64,000 nt of DNA, taken from Euglena gracilis. Taxonomy: Eukaryota; Euglenida; Euglenophyceae; Euglenales. Of the stretch, positions 41,630 to 51,970 are shown piece by piece. Made by a program: the position numbers and the translations under genes. Where the stretch lies: positions 61,101,564-61,165,563 of the forward strand of contig CP154955.1 of assembly GCA_039621445.1 (NCBI GenBank), in the 5' to 3' direction. The notes beneath the pieces were generated by a model. The model was not told where the DNA came from, did not search any database, and saw nothing but the letters and a program-made list of their open reading frames with translations. The stretch's first letter is position 1. Every line of letters starts with the position of its first letter.

Positions 41630-43607
41630 CTGCAGAGGCGTTGCTGCCCTTGAGCTTTGACCCTCGGCGTTTCCTTTTGATGGGGCCATAGCCATTGAAT
41701 GTGCCGGGACAGTATTTTTTTTTTGCTTCAGTCACGTTCTCCTGTGTTACCTCGTCCTGCCCTACCTCGTCTAATCACCCTCCTTCCTTTCCAGCCAACA
41801 CCCCTGCCCAGACTTTGCCTGACCCCTGCCCAGACTCACAGAGCTCCGCACTATCTCGATTTTTGGGTGTTTCATTTCTGGATTATTGAGCAGTCGGCCC
41901 AGTGTAGGGGAAAATTCCCTGAGAAATTTATTGAAACTCCAATTTTACGGCGAGATGATCGAATCGCAAAAACTTGTCGTTCCAAAACTTTTTTGTGGCT
42001 GTGGCACGTCGTGTTGTGCTGTTGCACTGTGCTGTTGTGCTGTTGTGCTGTTGTGCTCTTGCTGTTGTTGGGTGCACATTGTTGGCGTCAAAAGAAAGCG
42101 TTGAATGCCAAATGCGGCAGGCAATGGCATCTCGTGTCCAAATGCCAGCTGCAACAGGGGACAGTTGTGATTGGATTGCATGCCTTATTGCCACAATGAG
42201 CAATGGGTGAAGGACACCCCCAAAAATCAGACCTGGGTCTGATTTTTGGGTCCATTACTGGGCACCTCCAAGGGGGGTCTAATGTTGGGGGGAACCATGC
42301 TACGACAGCACAATCCCTCGATAAGACCCCGGGTCTATTTTTTTGGGTGGGTTGCTGAAAGTCCCATTCTTGGTCTATTTTTTTTGTATTTTTACTTAAA
42401 ATTTCCGCAAAAAGAGCTTTCCCGCCAGAGGGTCCAAAATTCGCTCCAAATTTCTTCACAACACAAAGAAAAGCAGATGTGTTTTCACAAGGAACAGAAA
42501 TTGTCTTGAAAATGTCAACTTCAAACCATGAAAACATGTGAATGGGGCATTTGCACAGTTCCAGGGATTTGGAACACTCTGGAGGTGGGGGGCCTTGTTT
42601 TTGGGCGGTTTAATTAATCTGCGAGAGGCTGCACCAACGATCACCAACCAACACATCAGACCTTGAAATACAAACCCCCACCTTTTTTTCAGAAGTTCCA
42701 GGACCCCAAAGCTGCCAATAAACCACCCAAAATTGACCCCCAGAGCGTATTTTTGGGGCAGTTAGACTCACCTGCCCATTGAAGGGGTTCTGTTGTAATC
42801 ATTTGGTTCTATTCAGCTGACCCATAGCAATGCCCAATACCCATAGCTTTTTTTATTAAATCGATGGTTTGGTCATTTTTTTGGACCATAGAGTGCCGAA
42901 ATTGTAGAAACAAGGATTGCTCTTGCTGTCATTTGACAGTGTCGTTGATCCCCGCCACCTGTGTCAATGCCACATTCCAAACATTGTCGTGTCTTGGGCA
43001 GGGTGGGTTAAGGTAATCAGGCATTATTATTTTTATTCTCAAAAAATTTTAAGTTTTTTAAGGCATCTTTTAAGGATTTTTAAGTATTTCAAGAGAATTT
43101 TCCAAAATTTTAAAGGCTCTGTTTTCCAAGGGCGGTGAAAGAGCCATCTGGGCATCGAACCAAAGTCTGTCCAGGTTGAAAATCCAAAAGTTAAAAAACA
43201 CATTTTTTGAGTTTTGTGTGGATAGACAATGTTCCAGCAATACAGAGAGAAATAATTTTTTCCCCTCTTGGAATTGGCCTGTTTTTGCCGAGGTTTTATG
43301 ACTTCCTTTTTCACTCGAATTTCGAAAAAAATTTCCAGCGATTTAAAGTTTTTTAAGTTTTTTTTAATGTTTAATTTTTTTAATTTGAAAATAATAATAA
43401 TAATTCTATAGTTTTTTCATGCTTAAAGGTTTTTTAAGGTTTTTTTGTTTTTTTTATATTTTAAGGTTTTTAAGGCATCTTGGCCAAATTTTTCTAAAAG
43501 TTTTAAGGTTTTCTTTCAGGTGTTTAAGGCGCCTTAAAAAATAAATGCCTAGGTAATTAACCTACTTTTTTTGTGTACCACATATCACTGGCTCCATTTC
43601 CTTTCAG

Positions 43608-43693
43608 ACGATACACATGGCTCAAACGCACGCTCTGTGTCGCGATGAGTGCATGCCTTTCGTGGTGGACGTCATGGAGGCGAAGCCATCGAG
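43608..43693 (+). CDS. First visible exon of plus-strand gene P1, with possible start codon at 43,617
   Basis: A textbook exon: acceptor 'ccatttcctttcag' and donor CGAG|GTGAGTG enclose 86 bp. After nine bases comes ATG; the frame reads TIHMAQTHALCRDECMPFVV and DVMEAKPS. It leaves two bases over, which join in phase with the exon at 44,286. Because a polypyrimidine-AG lies just before an ATG, the acceptor could be a spliced-leader addition site if the host is a euglenozoan; equally it could be an ordinary internal exon. I do not recognise the protein. This marks the switch to plus-strand coding. Confidence 0.6.
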
Positions 43694-44285
43694 GTGAGTG
43701 CATGCAACACAAACCCCAACCCACTCTGTCACTCCAATTTCCTATTCCCTCTGGAGCACATTTGAGAGAACATCAAATAAAATGAGAAGGAAAAGGCTTC
43801 CATTGGCTAGCAGACCAGGGGATCCAACAGGGTCCTACCCCCCCGTCGAAGACGCACCGTGCCGTTGACCTTCCCCGTATCAGAACACTACCTCAGTTTT
43901 TTTTAATTATTGAATTACAGTGGCGTACACCTGGGCGGGGACGCAAATGCATTTTTTTTGCGCTTTATATATATATATATATATCTGTTTTTCGATTTTG
44001 GCAAAATTTGCATTTTTTTCGGTTTTTGGCGTCGCGTTTTTTCAGGGTCCATGTTGTGCCCCCCCCTGCACCATATCGTTGACCCCCCCCTGTGTCAACA
44101 ACATTCTCCCTAAACATTGGTGTGTGGGGGGGTGCCACCGTGTTGACTGCCTCGTGTGGCAAAGCGGCAATGGGCGTGCTCGGCGGTGTGGACCATCGCC
44201 CCCGATGAGCCCACAACAGGCACACGATGTGGCAGCAGGTTGGGGTTCAAGCTTGGCTCCCACCCTCATCCTCCCCCCCCCCCAG

Positions 44286-44421
44286 GGCCAATGGGGGACA
44301 AGGAGCTTTTCTGATGGTCGCCAGCGTAGCTGTATCCTCTGCTGCGCTGGCTTCGGTGTGTCCCTTGTCACAGAACTGTTCTCAAACGGCTGCGATGTGT
44401 ATTGGTGTCTATGTTGACGTC
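44286..44421 (+). CDS. Exon of gene P1 with a hydrophobic segment
   Basis: The acceptor is a long C-run ending in CAG. The frame reads ANGGQGAFLMVASVAVSSAA then LASVCPLSQNCSQTAAMCIG and VYVDVD. It begins with one base that completes the codon left by 43,693. AFLMVASVAVSSAALASV is hydrophobic enough for a membrane helix; NCS could be glycosylated. The exon runs straight into a GT microsatellite, so any of several GTs could be the donor; phase 0 (GAT|GTGTTG) fits the next exon. Confidence 0.55.
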
Positions 44422-44429
44422 GATGTGTT

Positions 44430-44566
44430 GTGCATGTGTGTGTGTGTGTTGTGTGTGTGTGTGTGTTGTGTGTGTGTGTGTGTGTGTTTGTGTGTTGTGT
44501 GTGTGTGTGTGTGTTGTGTGTGTGTGTGCGTGCGTCGTGTGTGTGTGTGTGTGTGTGTGTTTGCTA
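44430..44566 (+). repeat. GT microsatellite directly after a P1 exon
   Basis: Imperfect (GT)n starting within a few bases of the donor of exon 44,286. Confidence 0.9.
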
Positions 44567-45160
44567 CGATGTATATTAGAGTAGACATGCACATACACAT
44601 TCACACCCCCAATTATACGCAACCGGTTTATTGCCAGGTATTATTTTTTAAGGAATTTTTTTGAAATTTTCAGGTGTTTTCAGGCATTTTCTACAGCTTT
44701 TTTAAGGCGTTATTTTTGGCATTCTAAGGCGTTATTTCCAGGGTGGTCCAAGGGCTGTGCCGGCATCAAACCAAACTTTTGAGTTCGCACGTTCGTCCAA
44801 AAATCAAAAGAGCCAAAAGGCACATTTCTTGAGTTTTGGTTGACCGATACTGTTCCAGCGATGCCAGAAATCATTTTTTCCCCTCGGAGCTGGCCTTTTT
44901 TGCCGAGATTTTGCACTTTTCATTTTTTGCTTGGTTGGAGAAAATCCTGCGAGCCCAACGTTTTGAGGCGCATTTTGAGGCATTTACGGTTTTTTGATTT
45001 GCTGCAGAAAAAGCCTGGCAGTTGCTTTTATGTGGGGTTCTGGAAATCGGCTCCCGGGTATGCTTATATTTGGGGGTTGCTTTCCTTTGGTGGGGGTTCA
45101 TGCTGCTTGGGCAGAAGCCGGCCTTGGCTTGGATTGGCTGCTGTTGGTGCTGCCCCGCAG

Positions 45161-45297
45161 TGCTGCTACGCCGCCCAGCTGTTCGGGGGGCCCGTCCTGC
45201 CGGTCCCCGCGGACCCCCACGTCCCGGCGCTGCCGCGGCCGACCACCGCTGCACCGCTGCGGCTGCCGGTGGCCGGGGCGATGGCCGGGCCACCGCG
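45161..45297 (+). CDS. Exon of gene P1
   Basis: The acceptor 'tgctgccccgcag' and donor CCGCG|GTGCGC enclose 137 bp. In phase 0 the frame reads CCYAAQLFGGPVLPVPADPH and VPALPRPTTAAPLRLPVAGA; nearly every codon ends in G or C, far above the other frames. Proline/alanine-rich with no recognised domain. The minus-strand frames through this stretch have weaker third-position bias, so I place it on plus with the neighbouring exons. Confidence 0.5.
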
Positions 45298-46454
45298 GTG
45301 CGCCCCGTTGCGTTCTGGGCGTTGAGTTGCAAATGTCAGTGTGTGTTTAAACCCTCCCGTCATTGACGCTGCCCGTCTTTGGACTTGACACAGCCCCAAA
45401 AGCAGTCGAAGGCATCAAATGGCGGCCAAATGTGGCCAACAACATTCAACAGCAGCAAAAAGTGGCCAAAGGCAGTCAAAAAGCAGCAAACAGTGGCCAA
45501 AAGTTGGCAAAAGTGGCCAAAGCCAGTCAAAAGCAGCAAAAAAGTGGCAACTGTGACCCTATAAAAAAACATAACCCCCAATTCCGAAACTACCCACCTA
45601 CCTCCACCCCACCCTCACCAGGATTTGTGCCATATGTGGCCTTCCATCATTCTTTTCCACTCAGGCGCTCTGAGCAGCTACAGGCACAGACTCCCAGTGT
45701 GGGTGCTTATGGTGTGTTGCTGTAGAGATGAATGTGCAAGCTGCATAATTGCCATCTTTTTGCACAGTCCACAAATCTGCAAACTTTTTTTTTGCAGATT
45801 ATTTTGTCTATTTACTACATTTTTATTTTTGTGTAGGTTGCATTTGCATAGGTTTTGTGTTGGTTTTCTTTTCCATAATGAAAATTTTTGAAAATTTTGC
45901 TTGCATTTTTTTATTTAGATTTTGCCCCCCCCCAGTTGTCCCCCAGATATTTCACTTCTTTAGACAATGTTTGCATTACAAGTTGTTGCATAAATAATAT
46001 AAGTGCGTGTAACTGGGCAACCTGCCATCATGTAATTTTGCATTGCGCTTGCTTTTGGTGTGCCACTTTTGCTTCGTGGGGAGTTTCTTGAAAAAAAAAA
46101 TTGCAAGACACTGGTTTTCCTTTCCTTCTCTTGTTATGTTTATGAAAATTTTTTGAATGATTTGATTTATACAAGCACAATGTTGCACCATGAATGATGT
46201 TCTATCTATGAAAATATTTTTCCGGAGGAGGTGATAATTTTCGAAAAGTCCTCTACACGGAAAACCATAACTCACGTTGTAAGGTAATTTACATGCAACT
46301 TGCATTTTTTTTGCATTATTTTGCATTTTTGCACTGCATATTTCTTGTTTCCATTGTTGTGCTCGTTTTTTTCAGAGCTTCTTCTGATTCTTCTTTCAGG
46401 CATCTCCTTTTCTGCGCCACGGGATTTCTTAAGCTGGAGGGGACCCATTTGAAA

Positions 46455-46785
46455 GCGCAGGTCAGTCAATTAAGCACTGGCCCCCCAGGGGTGGGTGACT
46501 GGTTTTTTTTGGGGTGACTGGCTGGTTTTTGGCCTGGACCCCCTCCCCCCCGGGGGGGGGGGTCGGCAAAAAAAACACTGAAGTGACCCGGCGCCGAAGG
46601 CGCCGGAATTTTTTTTTTTTTTTTCTTCATTTTTTGTGTCAAATTTCCTTTGGATTCCAGAGTGACCGACCCCCCCCCGGGGGGGTAGTGACTGACTGGT
46701 TTCCCGAAAAAAAGTGACTGGTTTTTCGAAAAGTGGAGTGACCCCCCCTCCCCCCCCCCCCCCGGGGGTTGGTAAAAAACTGTAT
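46455..46785 (-). mobile_element. Family B repeat, reverse orientation
   Basis: Reverse complement of 3,815-4,135: CAGTCAATTAAGCACTGGCC, GGCGCCGAAGGCGCCGG, TTTCCTTTGGATTCCAGAGT, GTGACTGACTGGTTTCCCG, and GGTTGGTAAAAAACTG at the end. Lies in the plus-strand gene region, where the orientation of repeats is generally flipped. Confidence 0.65.
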
Positions 46786-46933
46786 GGCGTGGGTGCGGCC
46801 ATTATCGGACCGAAGTTTCGGCCCCTCAGCGGTGCGAGACTTACTACATTTAGGCACGGCACACCATTTGGGCAATGCGCACTCAAATGGGGGGTTTGGG
46901 AGGGGTCCGGCCAGCCAGCACCTTTTTTTGCAG

Positions 46934-47096
46934 CTCCCAGCCGGGCTGTGGACCTCCCAGAAGTGCTTGGGAAAGCCCCTGCTCTGCGCGCGTGGACTGT
47001 CTCGCTCTTCGTGTCGCAGGCTACCACTCAGGGATGCCCCAAGGCGGCCAAGGCTTCCAAGGGCAGATGGCATTGCTGGGCTCTCTGGCTGCTGTG
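46934..47096 (+). CDS. Probable exon of gene P1, frame uncertain
   Basis: A strong acceptor (T-run then GCAG) and a donor GCTGTG|GTATGT bracket 163 bp with no stop in any plus frame, so the frame must come from phase. Continuing from 45,297 gives SQPGCGPPRSAWESPCSARV and an end GQMALLGSLAAV. The frame beginning PSRAVDLPEVLGKAPALRAW has a better third-position bias. Neither joins perfectly to 48,522, so an exon may be missing. The donor is followed by a GT-rich repeat, as in two other plus exons. Confidence 0.45.
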
Positions 47097-48076
47097 GTAT
47101 GTGCACGGCGTTTGTGTGTGTGTGCGTTTGTGTGTTTTGTGTGTGCAAGCATATTTGTGTTTATGCATTTCACTGTTGCCGTACAGAAAAGTCCACATCT
47201 CCAGAACTAAACGTTGCGAACACGTGTTGATGCATGGGTTAACCTTGACAGGTTACCTTTAAATAAATAAACACAAGCAACAGAAGCACAAACACAAGCA
47301 CAAATATGCACATAAATACATTGTGATCGCAGGTGATTGGAACAAAAGGCATGGAAAAACGTTTTCAGCCTAAAAATTAATTGTTGGTTAATCCCCCCAG
47401 CTAGTCAATTCACTAGGGGAGGTGTCGAGTCGATTTCGGCTCATTCAGGCAATCAAAAAATCAAAATTAGGGCTGTCCGTAAGGGACAGATTTTTTCCCT
47501 TTCCCTTGGGCCGCAGGGCCGGTCTGGGGCTCGAGGAGGTCGAAATTAGAAACGTACAACATGTGTTTTTGATGTTTCGGGTGCATTTGCATTGCGGGCA
47601 TCGGTTTTAAAGGCAGTGTTCAACTTTTAAGCCTTTGTCAGGCTTCGCAGTTTTAATGCTTTGACTTTTAAAGGTATTTCAACTCTTGTAGCGTTTTTTT
47701 TTTCAACCGTTATTCTCCCAGGGCGGCGGTTCAAGGGCTATCTTGCCAGAGAATCCCAAACCCAAAAATTGAAAAGTATTTTTCTTTGAGTTTTGGTTGA
47801 ATACACAATGTTCCAAGCACTTTTCCCCCCTAGGTTGACTGGTTTTTGCTGAGGTTTTGCGACTTTATTTTTGTTCAGTTTGAGAAATTCTGCCAGAATG
47901 ATTTTTTTTGTTTAATGCGTTTTAAGGCGTTTTTGGTGGGTTTCTTTTTCTGGGTTGGGAAGTTTGTTGGAGGTTTTTAGAGGTGCCTAGAAAGACCTGG
48001 TGCATGAGTTATGAATGGCCCAAGGATGCCAGATGTGTTTTTTTTTTGATGAATTATTGTCTGCTTTCACCGACAG

Positions 48077-48138
48077 AAACCGTGTTTGGGCCGATTTCGA
48101 GACTTTAAAAGTCTTAAATCTTCGCCCAAACACGGTTT
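48077..48138 (+). repeat. Hairpin, 15-bp perfect stem
   Basis: AAACCGTGTTTGGGC pairs with GCCCAAACACGGTTT; inside, GACTTTAAAAGTC is a second palindrome. It lies about 30 bp before the larger hairpin at 48,171. Confidence 0.85.
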
Positions 48139-48170
48139 CAAACCACGAACAGTGTTTTGGGCCAAGGTTG

Positions 48171-48237
48171 TAGGGGGAGCCTGGGGGCGACCGCGGCGCC
48201 TTCGGCGCCGCGGTCCCCGCCCCCAGGCTCCCCCTAA
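48171..48237 (+). repeat. Near-perfect 30-bp-stem hairpin with TTC(G) loop
   Basis: Left arm AGGGGGAGCCTGGGGGCG plus CCGCGGCGCC, loop TTC, right arm GGCGCCGCGG plus CGCCCCCAGGCTCCCCCT. Only one or two positions are unpaired. The tip GGCGCCTTCGGCGCC is the same C(TTCG)G hairpin that forms the core of several repeat families. Confidence 0.9.
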
Positions 48238-48521
48238 CATTTATTTTTGACCAAAAAAGTGCTTTTTTTGGCCGCGCGCAGAGCGCGCGGCCCCCAAATT
48301 TGCCATTTTATGTCCGAAAATGGTCATTTTTGGTCATTTTTGGGTCTCACAAAAGTCGCGATTTTTTCACAAAAATTTTTTTCTTGGAGGATGCACGCCG
48401 CCCGCGCGGCCGCCATTGGACCCCCCCTCCCGGCCCAAACACAGTTCTTGTCACACAAAATGTCCGACCCCCCCATTTTTCAAGTGCCATTTTAGTTCCT
48501 GCTTTTACTCAGTTCCCGCAG

Positions 48522-48706
48522 CTTTTTTGACCGCCCCGAACCAAACCATCGTCGCCACGGACCTCCCCCGCGCATTCCGCCGCATCGCGGTCCCCCGCTC
48601 CTCCCCGCCGCAGGCGCTGACCAGCCTGGTCATCGCGACGATGGCGCTCACCAGCGGGATGATCGGGCTGGCGGGCGTGGGCTTCGCGCTGTACTCCGCC
48701 CAGGGG
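48522..48706 (+). CDS. Membrane-segment exon, probably gene P1
   Basis: The acceptor 'tcagttcccgcag' and donor CAGGGG|GTCGGT enclose 185 bp. The frame reads FLTAPNQTIVATDLPRAFRR, IAVPRSSPPQ, then a long hydrophobic stretch ALTSLVIATMALTSGMIGLA and GVGFALYSAQG. The third positions are almost 100 percent G/C. The hydrophobic part is about 30 residues, one long or two short membrane helices with a Gly/Ser turn, preceded by basic RAFRR. Unknown family. It could be the last exon of P1 or belong to another plus-strand gene. Confidence 0.6.
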
Positions 48707-49822
48707 GTCGGTGGCCGGGGTTGGAGGACTGCAAAAGAGCCCGCGTGCATTGTAAAACCCAACCCCCAGACCCATATGTACCCCCCCCCCTCAACACAGA
48801 GCCTGCTCATGGTGGCATTTGGGAAAAGCTATTTGGGGGATGACACTGTTTTGGGTGCCTGTACACACCTTGGCGCAGCCTCCAACTACATTCAAATACC
48901 CCTTTTATGCCAAATTTTTGCTGTGCACCCCCTATTTCCCCCAAAATTTTGTACATTTTTGTCAAAATGGATGATTTCTGGTGAAAAAGTGTGACATCCA
49001 CCGAAAAGGGAGGGAAAAATGTGAAGCCGGGGGGTGCTGTTTTTCATATTTGGGGGGGTTTACATGCTTGAAGTGGGTCAGCACAATGTGTTTGTACCTC
49101 TGCGCCCTGTCTGTATGATTACTGCGTTGAGTGGCCCCTCCTCCGCGGTCGTTGACTGCGGGGCCTTGGTCGTGTGACAAGGGAGGGGGGAGGGACAGCA
49201 CTGGGAGAATTTCGCCCCATGGGTGACGCCTTGTTCACAAAATGGAAGGATGCTATTTATGGCAGAAACTGTCCAGCATGATCTGAAGTACACCGACCAG
49301 GGCAGTCATCAAAGGGAGGTGTTCAAAATGACTTTTTTTCCCCCGATTTGTTTGGCAATGGTCCAAGGATGCTGGTCCCGAAGGATGCGCAGGTGAGTGA
49401 AACGGGAAGAAACGGTTCAAACATATAAGCAACCAACAACTACAAGAACAACAGGCAAATAATGAAGAATTAGGCAAACAGGGTCTCACCTCTGTCCTTC
49501 CGGTTGCAAAGCTAGCCAGCTTTAGTAAAAACACCATATGGTTTCCTCGTTATCATAACATTCTATTTAGTTTGATTTTTTTTATGATTTTTGATGTTTG
49601 TGGTTTGTTGTTTTATTTTTTTATATATATAGTCGTTGTGATAATGATTTTATTGTGTTTTCAAGCACATTTCAGCTCGTGCACTCCCAGATTTGAAATT
49701 TTTGGCTCATTGCATCCAATGGCATCGTATTGGGATTAATGGCAATGTGGTTGGGGAGAGACAGAGGAGGGACAAGGACGAGGTTGGGGAGAGACAAACC
49801 TGAGCTAGGCCACCCCACGCAG

Positions 49823-49940
49823 CAACCGAGGTGGTGCTTCTCGGCCTGCAAGGACTCGAGCGCAAAGTCCTGCCCGCACAGCTTTCAGTGCAAGTCGGCA
49901 CAGAGGAAAGAGCCACGTGTGGGTGAAGCCCGGAGCCCTC
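49823..49940 (+). CDS. Possible exon before gene P2 (weak)
   Basis: The acceptor-like 'ccccacgcag' and a near-consensus donor CTCCTG|GTGAGT enclose 118 bp. One frame gives a cysteine-rich CFSACKDSSAKSCPHSFQCK; another gives NRGGASRPARTRAQSPARTA. Neither has the strong codon bias of the secure exons. The opposite strand carries a 217-codon open frame across 49,707-50,360. It may be a non-coding 5' exon of P2 or simply chance. Confidence 0.2.
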
Positions 49941-50344
49941 CTGGTGAGTTGCGGGTCGGGCTATGGGTCGACCCCATACCTTGTTTGGGGTCGAAGCAAG
50001 TGGCTCTATGCGGGCTGCAGCTCCCGGAAGGCTGGCCCATCTCTGGGTGGAGGAGGCGGGCTGACGGGGTGCCAGGACCCCAATCGGCGCCGGCCGTGGA
50101 CCAGAGTATCCCAGAGTGGTGACCACCTTCACGCCAAGGAGTGGGGCGAGCGGCCCCCGGGGTCCCCGCTCCTGGCAACCGGAGTACCTGGACCGTTCCT
50201 CGGGTGACGGCAGCACCTGAGGGCCATGCAACACACAGAGCCGCTCTCCAGGTGGGTGCCGTGACTCGCCCGCCTGGATCGAGCTGTGGCTGGCCCTGAG
50301 GGTCGGCATACCCTTGGGGTCCATGACGAGCCCACCTGCGGAGC

Positions 50345-50620
50345 ATGAGCGCCCCGTCACCAGTCACCAGGCGGTCTGCCCTCACCAGCCGGGCGTCGGG
50401 GGGCATCGACAAGGAAGGCCCGGCTGGATCCGAAGCCGCCTGGCTCCTTTACCGCTGTGTGCGGAAAATAGAGGCAGAGGAGCACTACACCGACGGATTG
50501 TGTACCGGGGGCATGGAAGAAAGGTTCCCGTTTCTCTTGGGGTTGGGACCGTCCCCTGACTACTTTGCGGTGGCCCTCCAGTGGTGCTTGCCGTACGTCA
50601 GCCAGGTCATGCCGATGCAG
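50345..50620 (+). CDS. First coding exon of plus-strand gene P2
   Basis: Starts with ATG (MSAPSPVTRRSALTSRASGG), runs 92 whole codons and ends at a good donor ATGCAG|GTGCGC. An in-frame stop lies 21 bases upstream, and no AG between it and the ATG fits the phase of the previous exon, so the ATG is the likeliest start. The later part reads AWLLYRCVRKIEAEEHYTDG and SPDYFAVALQWCLPYVSQVM. It ends in phase 0 and joins directly to the exon at 62,851, giving one hydrophobic segment across the junction. No family recognised. A GT microsatellite begins right after the donor. Confidence 0.6.
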
Positions 50621-50625
50621 GTGCG

Positions 50626-50682
50626 CATGTGTTTGTGTGTGTGTGTGCTTTTTGTGGTTGTGTGTGTGTATGTGTATGTGTA

Positions 50683-50723
<41 letters not shown>

Positions 50724-50768
50724 GTGTGTGTGTGTGTGTGTGTGCCCTGTTTGCTGTCTGTGTGTGTG
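50626..50768 (+). repeat. GT/TATGTG microsatellite directly after the first P2 exon
   Basis: GTGTGT and TATGTG units begin about 10 bp after the donor at 50,621. The same arrangement is seen after the exons at 44,286 and 46,934. Confidence 0.9.
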
Positions 50769-51159
50769 AACTGAAGTACCCTTTGGTGTCCATATTACAG
50801 GTCTCAGCGTGGTGTCTTCCCAATAAACTTCAGGGAGTTGTACATACACCACAGGAATTTTTTTTAAAGGTTGGTGACGCGTGTGGGTGGTTCCTCCCCC
50901 CTCCCCAGGGATTGAGGTGGGGTTGAGTAGGTATTTTTTGGACGGTGGAATTCCTCTATTTTTGGACCCAAAGTTAATCCCAAAAGTGGGTCCCCCATAA
51001 GCCCTGGGTGGTTGGGTGGCAGGTGCAAAAAAAAAACCCTCGGACACCTTTCTAATCTCGAACAGGCTTCTGAAAAGAAGGTCGCAATCTGGGGTCTAAT
51101 CGCAAGCGGGTGGGGGGGCATTTCGGATCCCCCTACATCGCGTTGGGCTTGGGTGCAGC

Positions 51160-51410
51160 ACACACACACACACACACATGTAACACACAAACACAACGCG
51201 TGCACACACGTCACATACACATGCACACACACAACACACACACACACACGTAACACACACATGACACACACATGTACACAAACAACAACACACAACACAC
51301 ACACACACGCAATACACACAGACACACACATAACACACACACAACTCACAAATGCGTAACACACATAACACACGCGTAACATGCACACACATAACACACG
51401 CACACACACC
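51160..51410 (+). repeat. CA microsatellite
   Basis: Interrupted (CA)n of about 250 bp abutting AGGCTTGTGC at 51,418, the outer end of the inverted repeat pair. Confidence 0.9.
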
Positions 51411-51413
51411 TAA

Positions 51414-51970
51414 CCAGGCTTGTGCTTAGTCGGGTGCCTACCCCACGGGGGGGTGCTAGGGGCAGACCCCATCTGACCCCCCCCCCCGAGGGGGATAGGG
51501 TTTTTGGGGGTGCCTGCCCATTCCAAGATTTCACGTACAGCCCTTGTTTGTCAGATTCTCCCTGCTCACCAGGCTTGCCACTCAGCCGGTGCTTCCTGAG
51601 GCATTCTAGCCAGTGGGGGGGATGCAACCTTTTGGATTCGGTGAAAATTCTGTGTGCAATTTGGATTCTGTAAAAAAAATTTGTTCCTCATCTGTGTGTT
51701 GATTTGTGTTTTGTTGAGGCTCTCTCGCCCCCCATCAAAGCACCTCACAAGGAAAAATTTCCTTTGAAACCGCGGAAAGAAATTCTGACCTAAATTGGCA
51801 CCCCCGGAAACACAGGAAGGCCTGGTGGGGGGTGGGGGGTCCAGTGTGGCCCTATCCCCCTTCAGGGGCCTGCCTGGTCGTGGGCCAAAAAATGACCAAA
51901 AATTAGAGGTATTGCAAAAACTGGCCCCTACACTAGACATTTACCCCCACACCTCCCCCCCCCCCCCCCC
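51414..51970 (+). repeat. Left member of an inverted repeat pair bounding the satellite/retroelement block
   Basis: Starts AGGCTTGTGCTTAGTCGGG next to a CA microsatellite and ends with ATTGCAAAAACTGGCCCCTA, CACTAGACA and a C-rich run. Both ends have inverted counterparts at 61,670-61,950. The middle differs in length and sequence. Confidence 0.55.

Larger units (their letters stand above)
38727..43607. other. Divergent strand-switch interval
   Basis: Between the last minus-strand exons (38.7 kb, possibly 41.6 kb) and the first plus-strand exon (43.6 kb). Holds family A and E repeats, GT microsatellites and T-rich TTTTAAGG stretches (43,040-43,540). Transcription of both genes probably starts here; no promoter motif could be identified. 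Confidence 0.45.
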
